The notes: generated from the letters alone by a model not told the origin. 9,541 bases of DNA from Gammaproteobacteria bacterium (GCA_014238345.1 JABABF010000240.1:1-9541); one strand, 5' to 3'; counted from the first letter of the stretch, positions 1-5,639 are shown. Numbers and translations: made by a program.

Positions 1-38
1 ATATAGTGCGGTTCGCGCCCGCAGTGCCGTTGGGGTGA
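1..38 (+). CDS. C-terminal tail of an upstream gene (partial)
   Basis: Frame 3 is open from the window edge and ends in TGA at 36-38, giving a tail of IVRFAPAVPLG. Its stop overlaps the GTG start of the next gene as GTGA. The same 4-nt stop/start coupling recurs at the next two junctions of this operon, which is the main reason to think this is the end of a real gene. Eleven codons are too few to recognise a product. The next gene's frame is also open to the window edge, so this call is inference from the junction pattern. Confidence 0.35.
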   Translation, partial: IVRFAPAVPLG

Positions 39-631
39 GGCTGTGCAGCGGTGCGTACGGCTTGAGCCGTTTGGCGGTGGTGCTACTCACCGTGTTGGCT
101 ATGCCGTTGACAGCCTGCGCTGATCGCTCTATTCGCCGCTATGAGTTACAGCTACCCGCAGTGAGTCACGCCAGTGCCTCCGCCGCTCTCAAGCTAAATT
201 GGACGCTACCACCTAACTGGCAGCTGCGTCGTGCCGCCGCTGACCTCGATCGCGGCCGCGTCCAGTTCACGATCGGCTCTGATCGAGTGGGTCAGCCCGG
301 TGCCGCTGTTGTATCACTGTCTGTATACGACATCCAGCGAGATTTTGTGGTGCTACACGTCAACCGCTGGCGTGCACAACTGGGTTTGGCTCCGATCTAT
401 GAGCCGCAGCAGCTGGCGGCGGCGATGCAGCAGGAGCAAGGTGCATCGGGCACTTTATTTCTATGGTGTGAATTGCACAATGAACAGCGCGATGACCAGT
501 CCTTGCTCGGGGCTCTATTCCTTTATCCACAGCGCATTGTGGCAGTAAAATTCCGGGCTTCTCCAGCGGTGTTGGCCGCCCAGCGCGAGGCCTTTTTCGA
601 CTTTAACCGTCAGTTGAGCAGCAGGTTGTGA
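35..631 (+). CDS. Predicted lipoprotein of the cytochrome c biogenesis operon
   Basis: A 198-residue exported protein of unknown function. Residues 11-27 form a hydrophobic signal segment ending in the lipobox LTAC, so Cys28 should be lipidated. The residues after it are Ala and Asp, with no Asp at +2, which by the enteric Lol rule points to the outer membrane (inference). The mature part has a WTLPPNWQL segment at about 56-64 and the motif NRWRAQLGL at 110-118. I associate NRWRxQ-type motifs with uncharacterised proteins, some near cytochrome genes, but cannot name a family. Start choice: GTG35 sits in a GTGA overlap with an upstream stop; the frame stays open upstream without an ATG, so a longer N-terminus is not excluded. 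The stop overlaps the resB start (GTGA, 628-631), so the two genes are probably translationally coupled. A role in handling apocytochrome or heme is suggested only by context. Confidence 0.8.
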   Translation: MRLCSGAYGLSRLAVVLLTVLAMPLTACADRSIRRYELQLPAVSHASASAALKLNWTLPPNWQLRRAAADLDRGRVQFTIGSDRVGQPGAAVVSLSVYDIQRDFVVLHVNRWRAQLGLAPIYEPQQLAAAMQQEQGASGTLFLWCELHNEQRDDQSLLGALFLYPQRIVAVKFRASPAVLAAQREAFFDFNRQLSSRL

Positions 632-1866
632 AGTGGTTGTCCGCCAGTCGCGCCGCAGTGTGCAGGCTCGTTCAGCGGTGGGTTGCGGTGTTGGGTGGTC
701 CACGTCTGTTTAGCTATACCCTGTTTTGGATGATGGTGCTGGTTTTCTTCGGCACACTGGCTCAGCGCGAGCTCGGCCTCTATCAGGCGCGCGAGAACTA
801 TTTGCACTCTTGGTGGCTGTGGGGTGGCACCATACCGTTGCCCGGCGGTCTCTTAACAATGTCGCTGATCGGCATCAGCCTCATAGCGCGCATGGCGCAG
901 CGCAAGTATTGGCGGTGGCGCTCTGCCGGAACCCTACTGCTCCACGGTGCCGCGCTGTTACTTTTGTTCGGCGGTCTGTTAACACTGATCTTTGCGCAGG
1001 AGGGCAACTTGGTGTTGCGCGAAGGGGAGACATCGGCTCTGATCCACGCCCATGAGGATTTAGAGTTTGTTGTGATTGAGGAGGATGTGCAGGACATTGT
1101 CGATAGCGAGCGTGTTCCCGAAGGCATGGTGGCTGAGCGGGTAACTGCTTTTGCTGAGGGTTGGTTACAGGCTGGCGCGCAGCTGAGCTCGCCGATCGAT
1201 TTTCCGTTCCGCATTGATCTGTGGAGCGCGGCGCGCAACTGCGTTGTGAAAGCGCGGCTGGAGTCGGCTGAGGTGGCGGCCGCAGAAACTACTGTCGCAG
1301 AGGGCATTCCGCGCCGGGGGGCGGCGCGGAATTTGTCGTTGGAGTCCATGCCGCTCGCACGAGAGTTGGCGGACAACAGCGCCTGCGCTCTGTTTCACCT
1401 GCAAGGGGCTGATGCTGAGCTGGATGGGCTCTATGCCAGCTATGAATTCATGGTCGATCCGCCGACAGTGTACGTGGGGGATCGCAGCTATCGATTTGAG
1501 ATCCGCCGCCGCCAAGATCGGTTGCCATTTCAAGTCGAGCTGCTGGATTTCGTGCGCGAATTCCATCCCTCCACAACCATTGCCCGAGGCTACAGTTCCA
1601 CCGTGCGCATCATCGACGGCAGCCTTTCCTTTGAGCGCACGATCAGCATGAACCGCCCGTTGCGCTACCGAGGCTATACCCTCTACCAAGCCTCATTTAT
1701 TGAGGATGACGATGGCGAGGCATCGTCCACCGTACTGGCGGCGGTGCGTAATGCTGGACGCATTTTTCCCTATTTGTCCGGCGTGTTGATGTGCTTGGGG
1801 CTACTGTGGCACTTGGGCGGGCGTTTGCCGCCATTATTTGCTCGCCAGCGCAGGGGGCATCAATGA
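628..1866 (+). CDS. resB: Cytochrome c biogenesis protein ResB/CcsB (System II)
   Basis: A 412-residue inner-membrane protein of the ResB/Ccs1 family. With CcsA it forms the System II synthase that exports heme and attaches it to CXXCH motifs of apocytochromes outside the cytoplasmic membrane. Predicted membrane segments lie at about 28-46, 72-90, 100-122 and 381-397, with one large extracytoplasmic domain (about 123-380) before the last helix, the usual ResB layout. His106 in the third helix fits the position of the conserved transmembrane heme-ligand His of ResB proteins. The segment EGNLVLREGE after helix 3 is also typical. The region around 210-250 is Ala/Glu-rich, looks poorly conserved and contains a DNA hairpin (1307-1331). 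GTG628 overlaps the preceding stop by 4 nt; its Shine-Dalgarno is weak, so coupling is likely. The stop overlaps the ccsA ATG (ATGA, 1863-1866). Confidence 0.93.
   Translation: MKWLSASRAAVCRLVQRWVAVLGGPRLFSYTLFWMMVLVFFGTLAQRELGLYQARENYLHSWWLWGGTIPLPGGLLTMSLIGISLIARMAQRKYWRWRSAGTLLLHGAALLLLFGGLLTLIFAQEGNLVLREGETSALIHAHEDLEFVVIEEDVQDIVDSERVPEGMVAERVTAFAEGWLQAGAQLSSPIDFPFRIDLWSAARNCVVKARLESAEVAAAETTVAEGIPRRGAARNLSLESMPLARELADNSACALFHLQGADAELDGLYASYEFMVDPPTVYVGDRSYRFEIRRRQDRLPFQVELLDFVREFHPSTTIARGYSSTVRIIDGSLSFERTISMNRPLRYRGYTLYQASFIEDDDGEASSTVLAAVRNAGRIFPYLSGVLMCLGLLWHLGGRLPPLFARQRRGHQ
1307..1331. repeat. Perfect 9-bp inverted repeat inside resB
   Basis: TTCCGCGCC at 1307-1315 pairs perfectly with GGCGCGGAA at 1323-1331 across a 7-nt loop (GGGGGGC). 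The RNA would form a very stable hairpin. It lies in the Ala/Glu-rich part of the ResB extracytoplasmic domain and encodes a Pro-Arg-Arg-Gly-Ala-Ala-Arg stretch. The following bases are only mildly T-rich, so this is not a clear terminator. A function in pausing or mRNA processing is speculative. Confidence 0.6.
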
Positions 1867-3857
1867 GAGCATGGGGTGCGGGTCGCCACTACTTGGTGCA
1901 GGGCTTAGCCATTGCTGGGCTGGGCTGTTTTGTTGCATTGCCCACCCTTGGCAGTGCCGCCGCCGAGACGAGTGGGTCGTCTACAGCTGTGAGAGTAAGC
2001 CTGCCGGAGAGTTTTAGTTATCGGGACCTTGCTCTCTTGCCTATACAACATCAGGGGCGAGTGAAACCGTTGGAGAGCTTCGCCAACTCTCAATTTCGGA
2101 GCATAAGTGGAGAGCGACCGCTGCATCGGCTTAGCGCGATATCATGGCTTGCCGAGCTATTATTCGATCCGGCCCAGGCATCATTGCAGAGAGTTTTTCA
2201 CATTGCCACTCAAGAACTGGTCGACACGCTGGGGTTAGAGCCGCGTCACCCGCCGCGCTACGCTTTTGCTGAAGTGGCGAGTGCGTTGCCAGCTATTAGT
2301 GAGCAGCTGCAGCGTGTGACGACGGTGCCTTCCGCCCAACTCAGCCCGCTGGAGAAGGCGCTAAGTGAACTCTATCAACGGCTATTACTCCACTTCGAGA
2401 TCAGCCGCTCGCTGTCGATGGTGCTACCGGATTTTAGATTTGAGTCGGCGACTTTGGCTGAGGAGCTGGGCTTTGAAGTGGGGTCGGATTACAGCTATAT
2501 GCAAATATTGCGCGCACGCCATCACTTGGAGAGTCGCGCCGCTCCGTTGCGGGAGCGGCCAGAGCATGAGCGCGCCGATGCGGCGGAGATGACGGCGGAT
2601 ACGGTGACGACACTAGGCGAGCATGGGAGTGGCGAGGAGCGCGATATCCTGCGCCTCAGTCAGGCGATACAGCGCACGGGTATGGATGCCTTCAGTCAGA
2701 TTTTTCGTATTGTGCCACCCCAGTGGGAAGGCGATCAACAGCAGTGGTACTCCCCTTGGGGGTTGCTCAAGTCTGGCCTGGGTTCTCCGGCCAGTGCCCG
2801 TCAAGTGAAGTTGTGGTCACGCTTGGCACGTGCCTACCGTGCTGGTGATGCGAAGGCATGGAGTGAGATCAGCGCCGAGTTGCGCACCGCGCTACAAGAG
2901 CAGATGCCCAGTGCGCTCACTGAGCGGTTGGAGGGGGAGTATTACTACCAGAAGCTGTCGCCTTTCCTGTTGAGTGCGCTTCTTTATCTGCTGGCGGGTG
3001 CTGCATTGATTGGGCGTATCCGTATCCGTCACCAGTCGCTGTATTGGTTGGCGTGGATAGCTGCGGTGGCCGGGGTGATTGTGCACACGGGGGGGCTCGC
3101 CACCCGCATCTGGCTACTTGAGCGCCCACCGGTGGGAACCCTCTACGAATCAATCCTCTTCGTCGCGCTGATTGGAGCACTGTTTGGGCTGGTACTGGCC
3201 TTTTTACGGGACGACGGTGTCGGGCTCAGCATCACCTCGTTGATCGGGTCACTGCTCTTGCTCTTGGCTCCTTCTTTTGCTGGTGATGAGACGCTGGGGG
3301 TGCTGGTGGCAGTACTCAACAATAATTTTTGGCTCGCCACCCATGTCTTGACCATCAGCGCCGGTTATGGCTGTTGCCTTGCCGCTGGTGTCGGTGCCCA
3401 CTACTGGCTCCTACGCTGTGCGCTTGGGCGTGGCGCGGCACCCGGAGTAGACGATCCCCTCGCCCGTGCCCTGCTCGGTCTCAGCTTGGTGGCCTGTTTT
3501 CTCACCCTTTTCGGCACCATCTTGGGCGGCATTTGGGCAGATCAGTCTTGGGGGCGCTTCTGGGGTTGGGATCCCAAGGAGAACGGAGCACTATTGATCA
3601 CGTTGTGGCTGATTTATCTGCTACATGCCCGCATCGCTGGGAGCCTCAACTCAGTGGCATTCGCCGTCGGCCTGATAGTACTCAATATCATTGTTGCGCT
3701 CGCTTGGTTTGGTGTCAATCTGCTCAGCATCGGATTGCATTCCTACGGCTTCACTGATGGCGCTGCACTGGGGCTGGCCTTGTTCTGCGTCACCGAGATG
3801 TTATTTGGTTTAGTGCTCTACACGCTGGCGTGCCGCGCCGTGTCTCGGGAGGCATGA
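1863..3857 (+). CDS. ccsA: Cytochrome c biogenesis protein CcsA/ResC, long form
   Basis: A 664-residue inner-membrane heme-handling protein, partner of ResB in System II. The heme-binding WWD region is clear: WGRFWGWDPKEN at 563-574. Candidate heme-ligand histidines are H494 (start of a helix, ATHVLTIS), H588 (transmembrane) and H626 (LHSYGF); H408 in HTGGLATR is a further family-type His. GTLYES at 425-430 is also typical. The C-terminal part (about 365-660) has roughly eight membrane helices. Residues 11-33 form an N-terminal signal or anchor segment, followed by an extracytoplasmic domain of about 320 residues opening with QGRVKPLESFA (64-74), a motif I know from fused CcsBA and long CcsA proteins. 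Many CcsA proteins are only 300-400 residues. Start: ATG1863 has AGGGGG at 1852-1857 and overlaps the resB stop as ATGA; the 24 codons open upstream to 1791 lie within resB and are unlikely to be used. Confidence 0.94.
   Translation: MRAWGAGRHYLVQGLAIAGLGCFVALPTLGSAAAETSGSSTAVRVSLPESFSYRDLALLPIQHQGRVKPLESFANSQFRSISGERPLHRLSAISWLAELLFDPAQASLQRVFHIATQELVDTLGLEPRHPPRYAFAEVASALPAISEQLQRVTTVPSAQLSPLEKALSELYQRLLLHFEISRSLSMVLPDFRFESATLAEELGFEVGSDYSYMQILRARHHLESRAAPLRERPEHERADAAEMTADTVTTLGEHGSGEERDILRLSQAIQRTGMDAFSQIFRIVPPQWEGDQQQWYSPWGLLKSGLGSPASARQVKLWSRLARAYRAGDAKAWSEISAELRTALQEQMPSALTERLEGEYYYQKLSPFLLSALLYLLAGAALIGRIRIRHQSLYWLAWIAAVAGVIVHTGGLATRIWLLERPPVGTLYESILFVALIGALFGLVLAFLRDDGVGLSITSLIGSLLLLLAPSFAGDETLGVLVAVLNNNFWLATHVLTISAGYGCCLAAGVGAHYWLLRCALGRGAAPGVDDPLARALLGLSLVACFLTLFGTILGGIWADQSWGRFWGWDPKENGALLITLWLIYLLHARIAGSLNSVAFAVGLIVLNIIVALAWFGVNLLSIGLHSYGFTDGAALGLALFCVTEMLFGLVLYTLACRAVSREA
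2538..2559. repeat. Perfect 8-bp inverted repeat inside ccsA
   Basis: GCCGCTCC (2538-2545) and GGAGCGGC (2552-2559) form a perfect stem around a 6-nt loop. It falls in a charged, probably poorly conserved part of the CcsA N-terminal domain (residues about 226-233, in an Arg/Glu-rich run). No T-run follows. It may be chance in GC-rich coding sequence or a mark of a variable insert. Confidence 0.5.
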
Positions 3858-3860
3858 GCT

Positions 3861-4457
3861 ATGGCAATGTTGGTGCGAGTGGCAGTGCTGTGCTCGGTTG
3901 CTGTCATATCGGTGTTAGCGCTGTGGCAGGGAGGTGTGTTTCGCTCACAGGTGGCAGACAGCGGTAGTGAGGTGGCCTCGCCATGGCGGGCGCAGACCGT
4001 GGCCGAGGACACCACATTCATGCGATTGGATGGTAGCGAGTTGCGCCTCGCCGATTACCGGGGTCGTGTACTGCTGCTCAATTTTTGGGCCTCTTGGTGT
4101 CCCCCGTGTTTAAAAGAGTTCCCCCTGATGTTGGAGTTGGTGCGGGAGCTGCGTGGGCAGTTGGTGTTAGTGGCTATCTCGCACGACACTGAGCGGGAGG
4201 ATATCAGTGCTTTTCTCGCCCAGTTGCGGGGTGATTATGGCGCGGTGTTAGATAGTGAGGCTGTGCAGCTGGGTTGGGATGCGACCATGGAGCGCAGCCA
4301 GCGGAATTTCAATGTGGTCTACTTGCCGGAGACATTTGTGATCGGCCCAGATCAAACGATCTTGCGCAAGGTGGTGGGTGCAGAGCCGTGGGAGGATACA
4401 ACGGCGATGCTGGCTTATTTGCGTGGCTTGGTGGAGGGTGCCGCCCCTGATCAATGA
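3861..4457 (+). CDS. Membrane-anchored thioredoxin-like protein (TlpA/ResA/CcsX type)
   Basis: A 198-residue thiol-disulfide oxidoreductase. Residues about 5-22 form an uncleaved membrane anchor with no lipobox, so the rest should face the extracytoplasmic side. The redox fold starts near residue 48. The active site is WASWCPPC (76-83, cysteines 80 and 83), and P156 in YLPETFVIG is the expected cis-proline. In System II such proteins (ResA, CcsX) reduce the CXXCH cysteines of apocytochromes before heme attachment, taking electrons from CcdA or DsbD; no such donor gene lies in this window. The gene starts 3 nt after ccsA. A good Shine-Dalgarno (GGGAGG, 3848-3852) precedes ATG3861, and an in-frame ATG at 3867 is a possible alternative. 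It looks like the last gene of the operon. The exact TlpA/ResA/CcsX subgroup cannot be settled by eye. Confidence 0.92.
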   Translation: MAMLVRVAVLCSVAVISVLALWQGGVFRSQVADSGSEVASPWRAQTVAEDTTFMRLDGSELRLADYRGRVLLLNFWASWCPPCLKEFPLMLELVRELRGQLVLVAISHDTEREDISAFLAQLRGDYGAVLDSEAVQLGWDATMERSQRNFNVVYLPETFVIGPDQTILRKVVGAEPWEDTTAMLAYLRGLVEGAAPDQ

Positions 4458-4509
4458 GCCAAAGTCAGCCAGTCTGATGAATTGGCTACTCGGAGTGGCT
4501 CAGCGATCA
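4449..4509. repeat. Nested inverted repeats after the cytochrome c biogenesis operon
   Basis: GATCAATGAGCCA (4449-4461) pairs with TGGCTCAGCGATC (4496-4508) with two internal mismatches; the inner 7 bp (TGAGCCA/TGGCTCA) are perfect. Inside the loop, AGCCA (4467-4471) pairs with TGGCT (4483-4487). The outer left arm includes the last codons of the thioredoxin gene. The RNA could fold into a long interrupted hairpin protecting the 3' end. No T-run follows, so it is not a standard intrinsic terminator. Confidence 0.45.
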
Positions 4510-4616
4510 ATAGTGTACTGCGAGCCTACGACCCAAGGAGGCCTCTTCACTCTTTGGCAGCACACCCATGAACTACCGCAGAGCTAGGTAAATCCGGCCT
4601 GCAGCTCAGCGAGCTG
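4510..4616. other. Convergent intergenic stretch with a short hairpin
   Basis: This gap lies between the convergent thioredoxin and PLD-like genes. No credible ORF or T-tract terminator is seen. A hairpin CAGCTC-AGC-GAGCTG (4602-4616) directly abuts the PLD-gene stop codon and reads the same on both strands. Without a T-run, termination for either gene is unresolved; Rho-dependent ends are possible. An AAGGAGG at about 4534-4540 has no suitably spaced start codon. Confidence 0.4.
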
Positions 4617-5435
4617 TCAATGCTTGATTTGAGCGCTGGGTGATATAGCAAAGGGATCCAGTGAGGCGGGCCATAGGAAGTAGGAGCCGAAGCGCCCTCG
4701 ATGCCGCTCGCCTCCGGCTTTTTTGCCTGCTGACGACAGTTGATCCCGGTTGTTCTTTTGCTCCAGATAGCCGATTGAGCGCAGCTGTTCCAGCGTCTCG
4801 GCCGTTTTTTTTGTCAGCTGCTTGGCGAGTTTGGAGGTGGTGAGTTTTTCGCTCTGCTCAGCTGGGCTCGCTACTGGCGGCGGCTCGGGTGTCGCTGCTT
4901 CCCGTTGCGCTGGTGCCGCTTTGCGCGTCACTGGCTGTGCAGCCACTCGGGGTGCCTTGGTCTCCTCCACGCGGCGAGCCGGGCGCTTGGCTGGCTTGAC
5001 AGTTGCTTCGATCTCTTCGCTGATGCGCAGTATCCGCTGGGCTTCCTCGCGAGCATCCTCGAACAGCTGTCGGTCTTCTTCGCGATTTATCAGGATGCCC
5101 ATTTCGTTGTTGTTGACCTGACTGAATTCGTACAGGTTCAGACTGGTCACGATGCACATCCGCTCGTTTAGGTAGCACTTTGCGTGTAGGTTCTTGCAGA
5201 AGCTGGTGCGCACATAGTTCAGATTGGCAAGCCACGCCACATCCTGAGGCGGTAGTTCGCTCTTTCCGTAGATAATGCGAATGTCTACTTTGAGGTTGCT
5301 CTTGTCCGTTAGCAATTCCTTGATACGCTCGTTCATCTTCAAGTAGGGGCTGATCAGCACCAAGCGCTCCCCGGCGGACTTGATCAACTCTTCCAGAAAA
5401 TAATTGGTGGCGCTGGTGTTGAGAAATTTGGCCAT
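4617..5435 (-). CDS. PLD-superfamily protein with C-terminal winged-helix-like module
   Basis: A 272-residue soluble protein in three parts. Residues 1-120 resemble one half of a phospholipase D/HKD nuclease-type fold, with LVLISPYLK near 25-33 and one active-site-like motif, H84-A-K86, followed by E91 and TSLN (97-100). In the canonical HxKx4D...GSxN motif an Asp follows; here it is Glu and spacing is shorter by one. A single motif implies a dimer if the protein is catalytic, as in Nuc/BfiI-type enzymes. Residues about 145-193 are an Ala/Pro/Lys/Arg/Glu-rich linker. Residues about 196-265 (LTTSKLAKQL, then GYLE, then FGSYFLWP) look like a winged-helix-type module. I recall similar two-part proteins annotated only as PLD-like; the substrate is unknown. 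A nucleic-acid role is an inference from fold and linker. ATG5435 fits the domain start; its Shine-Dalgarno is weak. It converges with the cytochrome operon and diverges from carAB, so it is probably monocistronic. Confidence 0.85.
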   Translation of the reverse strand: MAKFLNTSATNYFLEELIKSAGERLVLISPYLKMNERIKELLTDKSNLKVDIRIIYGKSELPPQDVAWLANLNYVRTSFCKNLHAKCYLNERMCIVTSLNLYEFSQVNNNEMGILINREEDRQLFEDAREEAQRILRISEEIEATVKPAKRPARRVEETKAPRVAAQPVTRKAAPAQREAATPEPPPVASPAEQSEKLTTSKLAKQLTKKTAETLEQLRSIGYLEQKNNRDQLSSAGKKAGGERHRGRFGSYFLWPASLDPFAISPSAQIKH

Positions 5436-5459
5436 AGCGAGCTCTGGTATGGATACGGG

Positions 5460-5494
5460 ATAGAGTCAGCACCCTTGCAGACTCTATATTAGAG
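5460..5494. repeat. Clustered inverted repeats, possible operator
   Basis: ATAGAGTC (5460-5467) and GACTCTAT (5480-5487) form a perfect 8-bp inverted repeat with a 12-nt spacer. The right arm is shared with a 13-bp palindrome CTCTA-TAT-TAGAG (5482-5494). Three related half-sites thus sit in 35 bp between divergent genes, overlapping the promoter candidates. This layout suits a dimeric regulator binding in two registers, or a 5' RNA hairpin in the PLD-gene transcript. It does not resemble the E. coli ArgR box. Confidence 0.45.
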
Positions 5495-5516
5495 CGTTAC
5501 TAGGGATGTAGTACAA
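5488..5516 (-). promoter_or_regulatory. Candidate promoter of the PLD-like gene
   Basis: On the minus strand TTGTAC (5511-5516) and TCTAAT (5488-5493) are separated by 17 nt. The -10 matches the sigma-70 consensus at 5 of 6 bases and the -35 at 3 of 6. TAATAT (5486-5491) is an alternative -10. The start would fall near 5481, leaving about 45 nt of leader before the ATG at 5435. It overlaps the opposite-facing car promoter candidate. Confidence 0.4.
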
Positions 5517-5517
5517 T
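5489..5517 (+). promoter_or_regulatory. Candidate promoter of the car leader-carAB operon
   Basis: TACAAT at 5512-5517 matches the sigma-70 -10 consensus at 5 of 6 bases. The -35 position at 17-nt spacing (TTAGAG, 5489-5494) is poor, so an activator or another promoter may be involved. Transcription would begin near 5523-5525, only a few bases before the leader ATG at 5529. An alternative -10, TATATT (5485-5490), also lacks a good -35 and would give a leader of about 30 nt. Confidence 0.4.
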
Positions 5518-5528
5518 GATCGTCTGAT

Positions 5529-5639
5529 ATGACCATCGGTATTTATTGTCTGTTACGGGGGGCTGGTTCGCTGGCGCCCCGTTTTTTTTTATCTAGTTCA
5601 GATCACTTTCCAGATGACCTGACGGCCATTCGGCAATGA
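5529..5639 (+). CDS. car operon leader peptide (36 aa)
   Basis: ATG5529 opens a 36-codon frame ending in TGA at 5637-5639. The stop overlaps the carA start as ATGA, so leader and carA are likely translationally coupled. The frame runs through a U-rich tract (5540-5554), through the whole terminator hairpin, and through its T-run, where it encodes Phe-Phe-Leu. This copies the logic of enteric pyrL: at low UTP, polymerase stalls in the U-rich tract, the ribosome catches up and blocks the hairpin, and the operon is transcribed. No Shine-Dalgarno precedes the ATG, and the frame has a stop at 5517-5519 with no other ATG between. The peptide sequence itself is probably unimportant. The alternative is a chance frame across a normal terminator; the exact junction with carA and the absence of a Shine-Dalgarno for carA argue against that. 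Mechanism is inference. Confidence 0.65.
   Translation: MTIGIYCLLRGAGSLAPRFFLSSSDHFPDDLTAIRQ
5540..5554 (+). promoter_or_regulatory. U-rich candidate RNA polymerase pause tract
   Basis: Ten of these 15 bases are T (TATTTATTGTCTGTT), directly before the 5' arm of the hairpin at 5556. In pyrBI-type attenuators, U-rich runs just upstream of the hairpin slow polymerase when UTP is scarce. Position and composition fit that role; no pause has been measured. Confidence 0.45.
5556..5590 (+). terminator. Intrinsic terminator within the car leader ORF (attenuator)
   Basis: The stem runs CGGGG (5556-5560) with CCCCG (5577-5581), one G-G mismatch (5561/5576), then GC, UG, GU and GC pairs closing a UUCG tetraloop (5567-5570). 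Nine T follow at 5582-5590. This is a standard intrinsic terminator on the + strand. No long gene on this strand ends here, so it can only act on transcripts started within about 100 nt upstream or on read-through RNA. It lies about 45 nt before carA and inside the leader ORF, which fits attenuation. Confidence 0.8.

Noticed and set aside
798..1376. 192-codon minus-strand frame opposite resB
   Set aside because: Ser/Arg/Ala-rich composition without domain features, opposite a clear membrane protein gene.
1791..1862. ccsA frame is open 24 codons upstream of ATG1863
   Set aside because: This stretch lies inside the resB end, while ATG1863 has AGGGGG at good spacing and an ATGA junction, and is followed by a plausible signal segment.
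4378..4587. 69-codon plus-strand frame across the end of the thioredoxin gene
   Set aside because: Starts inside the thioredoxin gene, has no Shine-Dalgarno and no recognisable content.
4858..5472. 204-codon minus-strand frame overlapping the PLD-like gene
   Set aside because: Its translation is a Gln/Arg/His-rich shadow of the PLD-like gene in another frame with no recognisable domain.
5475..5502. TTGCAG and TTACTA as an alternative car promoter
   Set aside because: The -10 match is very poor compared with TACAAT at 5512-5517.
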